DNA from: Planctomycetota bacterium
Lineage (GTDB): Bacteria > Planctomycetota > UBA1135 > UBA2386
Direction of reading: 5' to 3'
Assembly (NCBI GenBank): GCA_020638735.1
Contig: JACKHZ010000010.1
Span: forward strand, 124,001 to 188,000
DNA length: 64,000 nt
Shown here: positions 51,041-60,033 of the stretch, piece by piece
Numbering within the stretch: the first letter of the stretch is position 1
How the letters are laid out: each line of letters opens with the position of its first letter
Program-made: the position numbers and the translations under genes
The notes under the pieces: generated by a model
What the model was told of the DNA's origin: nothing
What the model saw: the letters and a program-made list of their open reading frames with translations, nothing else
The model's database searches: none

Positions 51041-52501
51041 GTGAATCCAGCCGTGCCAGCCCTGGTCATCGACGCGGCCGCGTGGTTCACCGACGAGCTG
51101 CTGCGCGAACACGTCGGCGTGCGGCACTGGCGGCGGCTGCCGGCGCGGCTCGCGGTCGGTGTGCGCGCGGTGCGCGCAGAGCTCGAGCGTTGTGCGGTCG
51201 GCGCGACCTTCCTGGTTCCCGCGCAGCTGGCGGAGCGCGAGCCGGCCTTGTGTCTGCAGCTGTGCGGAGCAGGCCACGAGCTGGCGTTGTCGGTGGCGAC
51301 GGCGGTGCCGCTCGACGAGGTGCCAGAAGGGGATCGCGCCGCGCTGCTGGAGCAGTGGCGCGCCGAGCGCGAGCGATTGGCCGCCGCGATCGGTCTCGAG
51401 GTGCGGGGCTTCGCCGCCGCCTGGCCGGTCGGCGACGGCGCCGCGTGGTGGCGTGAGGGCTTGCGTGCGATCGGCTTCGCCTGGGACGCGACACCGCGGA
51501 CCAGCGACGCGGCGCTGTCGGTGATCGGTCTCGAGGCCGGCGGCTGCGTCGCGACCCGCTTCCACGCCTGGCGGCTCGACCGCGAGCAGCCGCGCCTCGG
51601 CGGCCTGCCGGCGGCGGCGCGCGAACGCCACGAGGCCGCGGTGCGCAGCGGGCCCGAGGAGCTCGCCGGACTGGTGAGCAGGGCGAAGGGCACGATCTCC
51701 GGGGCGCTCGGGCTGCCACCCGCGGCGCCGTTCGTGGCGCCGCCGCCGCGTGTCGCGCCGCCGTCGCGTGTGCCCGGGTCCGACACGGAGCGGCTGGCCG
51801 TCGTCGTGCCGCTGAAGGACGAAGGCGAAGGTGTCGCCGCGCTGTTCGCCGAGCTCGACGCGCTGGCGCGCGACCTCGCGGACGTCGCGCGCTGCGAGTT
51901 CGTGGTCGTCGACGACGGCAGCCGCGACGACACCTGGCCGCAGCTGCAGCAGCTCGCCGCGTCGCGGCCCGGTGTGCGGCTCGTGCAGCACCCGCACAAC
52001 CGCGGCGTCGCCGCCGCGATCGCCACCGGCATCGCGCACACCGACGCCGAGCGCGTGGCGTCGATCGACGGCGACCTGTCCTACGATCCGCGCGAGCTGC
52101 GGCCGATGCTGGCGCTGCTCGACGCGCAGCACGCCGCTGTCGTCACCGCGTCGCCGTACCACCCCGACGGCGGCGTGCTGCACGTGCCGGGATGGCGGCT
52201 GTTCCTGTCGCGCGGGCTGTCGTTCGGCTACCGCCTGCTGCTGCGCCGGCCGATCCGCACCTGGACGGCGTGCTTCCGCGTCTACCGCCGCGCCGCCGTC
52301 GCCGACCTGCCGCTGCAGCACGAAGGCTTCCTCGGCACGGCCGAGCTGCTGGTGCGCGTGCTGCGTCGCGGCGGGGTCGTCGTCGAGCACCCGTGCGTGC
52401 TCGAAGCGCGGCTGCTCGGCTTCTCCAAGATGCGGGTCGCGCGCACGGTGCGCGGGCACCTGGGCCTGCTGTGGCGGGTCGCGTTCGGCCTGGGGCGCTG
52501 A
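51041..52501 (+). CDS. GT2 glycosyltransferase with degenerate NodB-like N-terminus
   Basis: 486 residues from GTG 51041. Residues 1 to about 165 resemble a XrtA-type polysaccharide deacetylase fold (strand start V-I-D-A-A-A-W-F, then V-G-A-T-F-L-V-P and A-G-H-E-L-A), but the metal-binding Asp and His of the usual D-V-E-D-W and A-S-H-G motifs are lost. Residues about 245-486 are a GT-A glycosyltransferase: V-V-V-P-L-K-D-E-G-E-G, V-V-D-D-G-S-R-D-D and D-G-D-L-S. It adds sugars in the polysaccharide pathway of this cluster. A TTG at 51005 in frame is a possible but less likely start. Confidence 0.85.
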   Translation: MNPAVPALVIDAAAWFTDELLREHVGVRHWRRLPARLAVGVRAVRAELERCAVGATFLVPAQLAEREPALCLQLCGAGHELALSVATAVPLDEVPEGDRAALLEQWRAERERLAAAIGLEVRGFAAAWPVGDGAAWWREGLRAIGFAWDATPRTSDAALSVIGLEAGGCVATRFHAWRLDREQPRLGGLPAAARERHEAAVRSGPEELAGLVSRAKGTISGALGLPPAAPFVAPPPRVAPPSRVPGSDTERLAVVVPLKDEGEGVAALFAELDALARDLADVARCEFVVVDDGSRDDTWPQLQQLAASRPGVRLVQHPHNRGVAAAIATGIAHTDAERVASIDGDLSYDPRELRPMLALLDAQHAAVVTASPYHPDGGVLHVPGWRLFLSRGLSFGYRLLLRRPIRTWTACFRVYRRAAVADLPLQHEGFLGTAELLVRVLRRGGVVVEHPCVLEARLLGFSKMRVARTVRGHLGLLWRVAFGLGR

Positions 52502-52563
52502 GGGGAACCGGCGCGGATCGTCGGTCACGACGGGGCGGCCCTGGTGATCGGCTCCCGAAAGCC

Positions 52564-54861
52564 ATGCGATTCTCCGCGCTGCTGTTCGTGTCCTGCGCCG
52601 CGCTTGCTGCGCAGAGTCACTCGTTCTCCTCCTCGCGTGTCGGGCCGTCGGGAGGCTCGGTCGAAGTGCCGCAAGGTCCGATCGCATCGGCGACTGCACC
52701 CGCGACGCCGCGCTGGCTGCAGGGCGTCCCCAGCCGGTCCCATGGCGTCGTTTCGTCCGACGGGGCGCCGGCGGCGATCGGGCCCGGCTATGCCGCGCGC
52801 TTCGACGAACGCGGCGTCGACTACGTGCCGCGGCCGGCCGGCGAGGGAGCGCGGGTGCACATGCGGTGGAGCGCGGTGGCGCGCGGGGACGTCGTGGTCT
52901 GGCAACGCGGGCACGCTGCCACCCGGCCCGAAGTGCATGGCAACGAGGTGATCTACCGGCACTCCGACGAGCTGACCGAGCGGTTCGAGTCCCGTGTCGA
53001 CGGTCTGGAGCACAGCTTCGTGTTCTCGGCGCGGCCAGCCGGTAGCGGGGACCTCGTCGTGCGCATCGGGCTCGACACCGAGCTGGGGTTCGAAGCAGCG
53101 GGCCGCGACCGGGGGGCGCGCTTCGTCACCGAAGGCATCGGTGCCGTCACGATCGGCAGCGTCACCGGCATCGACGCCGAAGGTCTCGCCGTGCAGGGCG
53201 CGCTGCGCTTCGTGGCCGGGCACCTCGAGTACGTGCTGCCGGCGGCGTTCGTCGATGCCGCCTGCTACCCGATGGTGCTCGATCCGCTGATCGGCAGCGT
53301 CATCGCGATCGGCAACGCAGCCGGCGTCGACGACGTGCGCCCGAGCGTGGCCTACGACGAGTCCAACGCCCGCTATCTGGTCGTCTGGAACGCCGGCGGC
53401 GGGTCGGTCGCTTCCGACATCCTCGGGCAGTTCGTCAGCCCGACCGGCGCGCTGATCGGTGGCGTGATGTCGTTCGGATATGGGGAGCTGACTTCCGGCC
53501 AGTCCCTGGCGAACGTCAACGGCGTCAACCGCTTCCTGCTGGGCTACATCAACTGGACGAGCCCGTCGGGCGCCGTCATCACCACCTACCTGCGGGTCCG
53601 GGCCATCGATGCCGGGACCGGCGCGATGTCCAATTCGGTGCTGCTCGACTCGACCATGTCCTACGACGTCGATCTCGGCAACGTCGCCGTCGGTGGTGAC
53701 TCGCGGCCCGTGATCACGCAACACACCGCCATGGTCGCCTGGCACAACAGCTACTCGACGCAGACCAAGGCCCGCGCGATCTCGGTGCCGCTGGCGGGGG
53801 ATCCGACGACGGTCGGCAGCCAGGCCAGCCTGACCTACGGCAACCATCGCCACGTCGGCATCACGGCGTTCGGTGGTGCGGGCCTGCGCTGGATGGTCAC
53901 GTTCACCAACGCCGGTTCGCCGTACGAGATCATGGCGAGCGTGCTCGAAGGAGCCGCCAACGTCTGTCACGGGCCGGTGGCGGTGGCAGGGAACGCGACG
54001 AGCCTGGTCGATCATCCGGCGGTCGCTTCGTCGGACGGCACCAACTTCCTGGTCGCGTGGCACCAGCACTCGGGCTCCGGCCTCGACGAGATCCGCATGT
54101 GCACGCTGACCTGGAGCGGGGCTTGTGGCGCCGGCACGTTGACGCCGGGGCCCGAGCTGGGCCTGCCGTCCAGCGGCGAGCTGCGCGACCAGCCGGCCCT
54201 CGCGTTCGCCAAGGACAAGTACGTGCTGACGTGGCTGCAGCAGGCCAGCCTGGGTTCCGTCACCCAGGCGAAGGCGATGGGCCTCGACCCGACGACCTGC
54301 GCCGCGTGCGGCAACGTGCTCGGGCTCGAATCCGGTCTCTCTGCGCTGATCACGCAATCCGCCCCGGTCGTCGCCAGCCGTTGCGCGGGTGGCGACTTCG
54401 CCAGCGACGAGGCGCTGCTCTGCTGGTCCAACCTGACGATCCGCGGTCGGCTCTTCGAGGCGCGCGGCACCGGCTCGGCGACCTCGCTCGGCGGCAAGTG
54501 CGTCGCCGGCGGCGGCGGTGGCGGCGGCGGCGGAGGTGGCTTCAACGAAGCCAGCTACAGCGGCGAGCCGGTGATCGGCAATGCGAACTTCCAGTTGGTG
54601 CTGTCGTCGCCGACCGTGCCGGTGCTGGCGGCGATCATCGGCTTCTCGCAGGCGGGCTTCCCGTGCGGGCCGTGCACGCTGGTGCCGAGCCTGGACGTCA
54701 TCGTCGCCGGCCCTGGCCCGGTCGCCGTGCCGCTGCCGTGCGACGTGGGTCTGCTCGGCGCCACGTTCTGGTCGCAGTGGTTGCTGTGGTCGCAGGGCGG
54801 CTGCCCGCTGGTGCCCGACTTCGGCCTGTCGGACGCGATGCAGTTCACGATCGGCGAGTGA
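52564..54861 (+). CDS. large secreted protein with poly-Gly linker, unknown
   Basis: 765 residues, signal peptide M-R-F-S-A-L-L-F-V-S-C-A-A-L-A before AQ. Beta-rich with several cysteines. Around residue 650 there is a run of 11 glycines (near 54510-54540), separating a main body from a ~105-residue C-terminal domain with the shared signature A-T-F-W-S-Q-W-L-L-W-S. No enzymatic motif is visible. Located between the polysaccharide cluster and a second GT2 gene, it is probably a cell-surface or matrix protein. Confidence 0.78.
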   Translation: MRFSALLFVSCAALAAQSHSFSSSRVGPSGGSVEVPQGPIASATAPATPRWLQGVPSRSHGVVSSDGAPAAIGPGYAARFDERGVDYVPRPAGEGARVHMRWSAVARGDVVVWQRGHAATRPEVHGNEVIYRHSDELTERFESRVDGLEHSFVFSARPAGSGDLVVRIGLDTELGFEAAGRDRGARFVTEGIGAVTIGSVTGIDAEGLAVQGALRFVAGHLEYVLPAAFVDAACYPMVLDPLIGSVIAIGNAAGVDDVRPSVAYDESNARYLVVWNAGGGSVASDILGQFVSPTGALIGGVMSFGYGELTSGQSLANVNGVNRFLLGYINWTSPSGAVITTYLRVRAIDAGTGAMSNSVLLDSTMSYDVDLGNVAVGGDSRPVITQHTAMVAWHNSYSTQTKARAISVPLAGDPTTVGSQASLTYGNHRHVGITAFGGAGLRWMVTFTNAGSPYEIMASVLEGAANVCHGPVAVAGNATSLVDHPAVASSDGTNFLVAWHQHSGSGLDEIRMCTLTWSGACGAGTLTPGPELGLPSSGELRDQPALAFAKDKYVLTWLQQASLGSVTQAKAMGLDPTTCAACGNVLGLESGLSALITQSAPVVASRCAGGDFASDEALLCWSNLTIRGRLFEARGTGSATSLGGKCVAGGGGGGGGGGGFNEASYSGEPVIGNANFQLVLSSPTVPVLAAIIGFSQAGFPCGPCTLVPSLDVIVAGPGPVAVPLPCDVGLLGATFWSQWLLWSQGGCPLVPDFGLSDAMQFTIGE

Positions 54862-54879
54862 CGTCTTGCGCGAGCCGGC

Positions 54880-55818
54880 TCAGCCGAGCGTCGGCACGCG
54901 TCGCGGTCGCCGGCACAGCTCGCCGACGTAGCCGGGGCGCAGCAGCTTCTTCAGCGCCGCGGCGTAGAGCCGCGCGCGGCCGCGGCTCCTGCCGACGACG
55001 GCGAGTGTGCACCAGATGCCGAAGCGCAGCAGGTGGCCGAGCACGAGGCAGGCGCGCACGTACTCGGTCCAGAACCGCCCGTGCCACGCGGCGTGGTAGA
55101 GCAGCGTGCTCTCGCGGAACGCGACGAACGTGCGTTCGGCCGACTGCGCGGCGCTGAGCCCGCCCTCGTGCACGAACGCGGTCTCCGGCAGGAAGCGCAC
55201 GCGATGGCCGGCGCCGCGGACCCGCTCGCAGAAGTCAGCCTCTTCGAAGTACATGAAGAACCGCTCGTCGAAGCCGCCGGTCTCGGCGAGCACCGCGCGG
55301 CGGATCAGGAACACGCAGCCGCTGACGCAGTCGACGTCGCCGGCGCCGTTCGGCTGCGCTGATTCGGCGAGGCGGCCGAGGAACAGCGCGTGGGGCAGGT
55401 AGTGGCGCGGCAGGTGCCGCTGCCACGTGCTGCGCTGCGTGTTGCCGTGCTCGTCGGTGATGCGCGGGCCGAACACCGCCGCGTCGGGTTCCTTCGCCGC
55501 CGCGGCGACGAAGCGCTCGAGCTGTTCGGGATCGGCCTCGGCGTCGGTGTTGAGCAGCAGCACCCACTCGCCCTTCGCCGCCTCGAGCCCGCGGTTGACG
55601 CCGAACGCGAAGCCGCCGTTCTCGGTCTGCGGCAGCACGATCGCCGCCGGAAACGCCGCGCGCGCGGCGGCGACGCTGTCGTCGCTGCTGTCGTTGTCGA
55701 CGACGATCACCTCTTGCGACAGGCGCGGCGCGTCGAACAGGCGGCCCAGCAGCGCGAGCAGCAGGTCGCGCGTGTTCCAGTTGACGACGACGATCGACAG
55801 GACTGGGGTGCTGCTCAT
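54880..55818 (-). CDS. GT2 glycosyltransferase (rhamnosyltransferase WbbL-like)
   Basis: 312 residues from ATG 55818. GT-A core: L-S-I-V-V-V-N-W-N-T at 8-17, V-V-D-N-D-S-S-D-D, N-G-G-F-A-F-G-V-N-R-G, L-L-L-N-T-D-A-E-A-D. The middle has the F-D-E-R-F-F-M-Y-F-E-E-A-D-F-C-E-R acceptor motif typical of WbbL-like dTDP-rhamnose or related transferases. It acts at the inner membrane in polysaccharide or O-antigen assembly. It faces the Wzz cluster from the opposite strand with the secreted protein between. Confidence 0.9.
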   Translation of the reverse strand: MSSTPVLSIVVVNWNTRDLLLALLGRLFDAPRLSQEVIVVDNDSSDDSVAAARAAFPAAIVLPQTENGGFAFGVNRGLEAAKGEWVLLLNTDAEADPEQLERFVAAAAKEPDAAVFGPRITDEHGNTQRSTWQRHLPRHYLPHALFLGRLAESAQPNGAGDVDCVSGCVFLIRRAVLAETGGFDERFFMYFEEADFCERVRGAGHRVRFLPETAFVHEGGLSAAQSAERTFVAFRESTLLYHAAWHGRFWTEYVRACLVLGHLLRFGIWCTLAVVGRSRGRARLYAAALKKLLRPGYVGELCRRPRRVPTLG

Positions 55819-55851
55819 CGCCGCGGCGCATGATGCAGGCGGCGCCGCGCG

Positions 55852-56886
55852 ATGTCCATGCGGTGGCAACGGCGCCTCGCGTGCGGCCGCCGCATCGCGG
55901 CGCTGCGTGGGCTAGGCTTGTGGGTGGGGAACCCGACGCCGAATCCGCTCGCCGCGCTGCTCGCGCTCGCCGCGCCGGCCGCGGCGCAGATCCAGCCGAG
56001 CGCCACGCTGGTCGAGGCGCGTGTGCGCAGCGGCACCGTGGCGACGACGACGCCCGCCGCTTGGATCGACGTCTGGAGCGGGCTGTGGCGCTCGGTGTCC
56101 GGCAACAGCGGCAGCGCCGCGCTCGGCATCGGCAATTCGTTCGACGCGGTCGAGGTCGGCACGCAGTGGCAGCTGTCGTGCGCGGCGTTCGGCAGCGGGC
56201 TCGGCGAAGCGTTCGGCGACGTGAACTACCTGCTCGACTCGCCGGTGCTGCAGCAGGGCGCGGTGGTCGTCGAGTGGGCCACGGTGACGGCCGGCACCGG
56301 CGCGACGACGCTCGCGGCCGACGTCGGCGGCGACGGCGTCGTCGAGGCGAACGGCGCGGCGGTGATCCCGGTGACGTTCGGGCCCGGTTCGCTGGTCGTG
56401 CGGGTGCGAGCCGGCGTCGAGGCGCAGGCCGGCACCGTCAACGGTCCGTGGGGCACCTCGTGGAGCTGGAACGGCTCGGCGTCGGCGCAGCTGCGAGTGC
56501 GCTTCGTCGCCACCCACGCGACGGTCACCGAGGTCGCCGCGGCGACCTGCGCGCCGGCGCCGACGATGCTGGCGCGGCCGGACCTCTGGCAGGGCGTGAC
56601 GTTCGACGTCGCGGCGCCGGCCGATGCGGAGCTCGCGCTGCTGGTGTTCGGCTTCGACGCGGCCAGCGCGCCGCTGCCGCTGTCGTCGGGCTGCACGCTC
56701 GCGGTCGCACCCGCGGTCGTCGCCGTGGCGCCGCTGCTGGTCGGCGCGGCGACGTTCGCGCTCGCCGTGCCGCCGGCGCTGCGACCGGCCTCGCTGCTCG
56801 CGCAGCCGATCGCGTTCGACGTCGACGCCGGGCCGGGTGTGCCGCAGCTGGCCGCCGGCGCGGCGGTGGCGATCGACGTCGACTAG
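55852..56886 (+). CDS. secreted protein, unknown
   Basis: 344 residues from ATG 55852. The first ~30 residues are basic and the hydrophobic core is A-L-L-A-L-A-A-P-A-A-A before QIQ, an unusually placed signal peptide that suggests the start may be later (in-frame GTG near 55920). The rest is Ala/Val/Gly-rich beta-structured sequence with the C-terminal shared signature A-S-L-L-A-Q-P-I-A-F-D-V. Function is unknown. It is divergent from the GT2 gene at 54880-55818. Confidence 0.62.
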   Translation: MSMRWQRRLACGRRIAALRGLGLWVGNPTPNPLAALLALAAPAAAQIQPSATLVEARVRSGTVATTTPAAWIDVWSGLWRSVSGNSGSAALGIGNSFDAVEVGTQWQLSCAAFGSGLGEAFGDVNYLLDSPVLQQGAVVVEWATVTAGTGATTLAADVGGDGVVEANGAAVIPVTFGPGSLVVRVRAGVEAQAGTVNGPWGTSWSWNGSASAQLRVRFVATHATVTEVAAATCAPAPTMLARPDLWQGVTFDVAAPADAELALLVFGFDAASAPLPLSSGCTLAVAPAVVAVAPLLVGAATFALAVPPALRPASLLAQPIAFDVDAGPGVPQLAAGAAVAIDVD

Positions 56887-56890
56887 GCGA

Positions 56891-57223
56891 TCACTCGACC
56901 TTGAGCTTGAGGATCTCGCCCGCCGTGTCCGCCTTGAAGCGGTCGTAGCAGGCCGGCTTGCAGAAGTGCATCGTGTAGCCCTCGATCGCGATCGAGTGCT
57001 CGGCCTTGCCGTCCATGTGCAGCGCGCAGCCGGCGCACTTGTGCACGACCTTGTCGGTGGTGCCGTCGACCGCGTCGGCCTTGGCCAGGATCGCCGCGAC
57101 CGCCGGGTTGGGCGCGGCGGGGGTCTCGGACTTCGGCGGGGTGATGACTTCGCTCTTCTGCTCGCCGCACGCGGCGAAGAACGGCAGGGTGCAGGCGAGC
57201 AGCAGGGTCTGGATGGTCTTCAT
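56891..57223 (-). CDS. second YHS-like metal-binding lipoprotein
   Basis: 110 residues; start 57223. Lipoprotein signal M-K-T-I-Q-T-L-L-L-A-C, lipobox A-A-C-G. After a ~40-residue Lys/Ser/Pro/Thr-rich spacer the domain has K-C-A-G-C-A-L-H-M-D, then G-Y-T-M-H-F-C-K-P-A-C-Y-D-R-F-K, the same metal-binding arrangement as the lipoprotein at 44732-44983. It is probably a periplasmic membrane-anchored metal-binding protein. It ends 4 bases after the secreted protein's stop (convergent), and the ECF fusion gene lies just beyond in the same direction. Confidence 0.8.
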   Translation of the reverse strand: MKTIQTLLLACTLPFFAACGEQKSEVITPPKSETPAAPNPAVAAILAKADAVDGTTDKVVHKCAGCALHMDGKAEHSIAIEGYTMHFCKPACYDRFKADTAGEILKLKVE

Positions 57224-57279
57224 GATGCGAGCAGCGTAACGGCGGCCGCGTGGCGACACACCTCGCAGGCCGCTTCGTC

Positions 57280-59868
57280 TCAGCGCACCCGCAGGTGCAC
57301 GGCCCAGTCATCGGTCAAGGGCAGGCGCTGCTCGCCGGGCTGGCCGGCGTCGACGATCACCGCGGTGTCGCCGGCCTGCAGCGCGATCGGCGGGGCCGAG
57401 CCGTCGGTGGCCAGCCTGATCCCGGTCGTGCGAACGGTGCCGTCGTCGCGCAGCAGGGTGATCTGGCGGGGCCTCGGGTGGGCGCTGCCAACCAGTTGCA
57501 GCCAGCGCGCGTTGCTGACCGCGACGTCGAGCGGCGCCGCGCCGCACTGCTCGACCGGCGTGACGGTGACGATCGCGCCGCCGGAGCGAACCACCAGCCA
57601 GGCGTTGCGCGGCGGCAGCGCCGGCAAGACGAAGCTGCCGCTGGCGTCGCATGCGACCGCCGGCGTCGAGTCCCACATCGTGCCGCCGCCCCGGGTCACG
57701 TGCGTGCAGAAGCCGACCGCGACGTCGGCGTCGCGCAGCGGGCTGCCGTCGCGGTACACGCGCCCGGTCACGTCGCGTCGCACGTCGGCGGGCAGCCGCA
57801 GCACGAGTTCGTCGTCGATGCCGGGCGTCCAGGTCGCATCGACGCGCGCGCCGGTGCGAGGATCGAGCGCGGCGATGCGGTAGCTGCGTTCGGCGAGGCC
57901 GGGCAGCGCGAAGCGGCCTTCGCTGTCGGTGGCGACGCCGCCCTGCCAGCCGCCGACCCGCGCTTCGACCGGCGAGAACGTGATGTCGAGCAATGTCGGG
58001 TCGACGATGCCGACCATCGCGCCGGCGTGCGGCAGGCCGTCGCCGCCGAGCACCAGGCCGCGCAGCGTGCGCGGGGTGCGTTCGAGCACCAGCAGCAGGT
58101 CGCGCGCGGCGGCCGCGTCGTCGAGCACCTGCGCGCCGAGGCGATCGCGCTGCAGCAGCGCGAAGCCCTCGGCGACCACCGTCAGCGCGTGTTCGGGCTC
58201 GGCGCCGTCGCCCGGCAGCTCGAAGCGGCCGTCGCTGCCGCTCTCGGTGCGTTGGCGACCGAACCAGACGTCGGCGCCGGCCACCGGGCGGCTGGCGTCG
58301 TCGACGACGGTGCCAGCGACGAGGCGGCGCTGGGTCGGGTCGGGGCGGCGCAGGGTGACCTCGACGTACTGTTCGGGCCGCGTGTCGAGCCGCACGTGCG
58401 CGGTCGTGAAGCCGCTCTGGCGCACCTGCAACACGCCGCCGGCGAGCGCGCGGCGGATCAGGAACGCACCGTTCGCGTCGCTGCGCATCGCGGCGGATTC
58501 GGCGAACTCGACGCCGCCGTCGTCGGGCAGCAGCGCGGTGACGAACGAGGCGTCGATCGCCGCGCCGAGCTCGTCGCGCACCACGCCGGTGACGCGCGTC
58601 GCCGGACCGACGCACCACGCGGCGCCGCCGCGTCGACCGGCGCGCACCAATACGAAGCGCGGGTCACCTACGATCACGTCGGCGTCGTCGACGCCGGCGG
58701 CCTCGAGTTCGGGCGAGAAGGCGAACGCGCCGTCGTCGTCGCTGGCCGTTTCGCGCGCCGGCAGCGGCTGGCCGAGCACGGTCGCGCGCCACTCGTCCGG
58801 ATGCGCAGAACGGGCGAAGAACTCCTGCGCGAAGCCGGCGTCGCTGCGCAGTCGCGCCTCGTCGGCGGCGGTGATCTGCATCGAACCTTCCGGACCGCGG
58901 ATCCAGCCGCGGTCGCCGCCTTGCCACGCGACCGCGAATCGCGATCGCGCGCGCATCACGACGCCGGCGAGCGGCCTGCCTCCACGATCGACGACGCGGC
59001 GGGTGTCGTCGCGCGGTGCGGTCGGCGAAGGCTGCACAGGCGCAGGTGTCGTCACCGGTGCGGCGGCGACGCGTTCGGTTGTCGGTGCGGCGGCCGCGTC
59101 CCGGCCGGGGCGGTCGGGGGAACCGGCCGAAGCCGCGAGCGTGGCGCCTCCTGGCGTCGGTGTGGCGGCGGGTTGCTGCGGGTCGCGCAGCAGCCACCAC
59201 GCCGACACGGCCAGCGCCGCAGCGCAGAGGGCGGTCAGGATCTTCTTGCTCATCGTCATCGCGAAGACCGCGTTGACCGTCGCCCCCGCGGCACCGGCGT
59301 CGCCGGCCGTGCCGAGCGGCTGTGCCGCCAGCGCGGCCACCGGGCCGAGCCAGCGATCGCGGCCGCCTTCTGCCCGATCGAGTCGTTCGCGCAGTTGCTG
59401 CAGCGCACGCTGCAGACGCGACCGCGCGGTGGTCGCCGGGCACTGCATGCGGCGCGCGATCGCCTCGGTGTCCAGGTGCTCGAAGAAGCGCAGCACCACG
59501 GTGGTGCGGTATGGTTCGTCGAGCGCCAGCACGGCTTCGGTCAGTTCGCGGTGCAGCAGCAGACGCGCGGTGGACTCGTCGGGCGACGTGGCCGCCGGTT
59601 GCGGGCGTGCGTCGGCGGCGTTGCGCTCGTGCCGTTCGCGTCGAGCGTCGCCGCGCCGCAGCCGCTGCCATTGGCGTCGCAGCACCGTGGCCAGCCAGCC
59701 GCGTGGGTCGTGCACGCGTTCGGGGGGATTTCGCACCACGTCGAGCCAGGTGGCCTGCACGACGTCGTCGGCGACCTGCGCGTCGCGGATCAGGGCGCGC
59801 GCCAGGGCCGTGACCCAGTCCGACTGGGCCAGCAGGAGGTCGAGTGGGCGGGGCGGTTCTCCGGTCAT
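57280..59868 (-). CDS. second ECF sigma factor/membrane/carboxypeptidase-regulatory-like fusion
   Basis: 862 residues from ATG 59868. Region 2 lies at about 14-60 (V-T-A-L-A-R-A-L-I-R-D-A-Q-V-A-D-D-V-V-Q) and region 4 at about 113-160 (L-D-E-P-Y-R-T-T-V-V-L-R-F-F, then P-A-T-T-A-R-S-R-L-Q-R). A membrane segment is at about 207-226 (S-K-K-I-L-T-A-L-C-A-A-A-L-A-V-S-A-W-W-L-L). A Pro/Thr linker and about 560 residues of beta repeats follow, including G-x-V-V-D-D-A-S-R-P-V-A-G-A-D-V motifs. It is a paralogue of 33635-36562 in architecture, with low sequence identity. As there, the sigma is probably membrane-tethered. Confidence 0.85.
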   Translation of the reverse strand: MTGEPPRPLDLLLAQSDWVTALARALIRDAQVADDVVQATWLDVVRNPPERVHDPRGWLATVLRRQWQRLRRGDARRERHERNAADARPQPAATSPDESTARLLLHRELTEAVLALDEPYRTTVVLRFFEHLDTEAIARRMQCPATTARSRLQRALQQLRERLDRAEGGRDRWLGPVAALAAQPLGTAGDAGAAGATVNAVFAMTMSKKILTALCAAALAVSAWWLLRDPQQPAATPTPGGATLAASAGSPDRPGRDAAAAPTTERVAAAPVTTPAPVQPSPTAPRDDTRRVVDRGGRPLAGVVMRARSRFAVAWQGGDRGWIRGPEGSMQITAADEARLRSDAGFAQEFFARSAHPDEWRATVLGQPLPARETASDDDGAFAFSPELEAAGVDDADVIVGDPRFVLVRAGRRGGAAWCVGPATRVTGVVRDELGAAIDASFVTALLPDDGGVEFAESAAMRSDANGAFLIRRALAGGVLQVRQSGFTTAHVRLDTRPEQYVEVTLRRPDPTQRRLVAGTVVDDASRPVAGADVWFGRQRTESGSDGRFELPGDGAEPEHALTVVAEGFALLQRDRLGAQVLDDAAAARDLLLVLERTPRTLRGLVLGGDGLPHAGAMVGIVDPTLLDITFSPVEARVGGWQGGVATDSEGRFALPGLAERSYRIAALDPRTGARVDATWTPGIDDELVLRLPADVRRDVTGRVYRDGSPLRDADVAVGFCTHVTRGGGTMWDSTPAVACDASGSFVLPALPPRNAWLVVRSGGAIVTVTPVEQCGAAPLDVAVSNARWLQLVGSAHPRPRQITLLRDDGTVRTTGIRLATDGSAPPIALQAGDTAVIVDAGQPGEQRLPLTDDWAVHLRVR

Positions 59869-60033
59869 TGCGCGACGAGGTGCCCGGCCGGGCTGGCGGT
59901 GACGCAATGAATCCTGGAATCCTCTGCGTTGCTCGCGGTCGGCGGCGCCCGAACATCGTGCCGCACGCGGATCGCGTCAACGGGTGCGGTCGCGCGATGG
60001 CCGGGCTATCCTGCTCGCCCTGGAATCAGCCCG

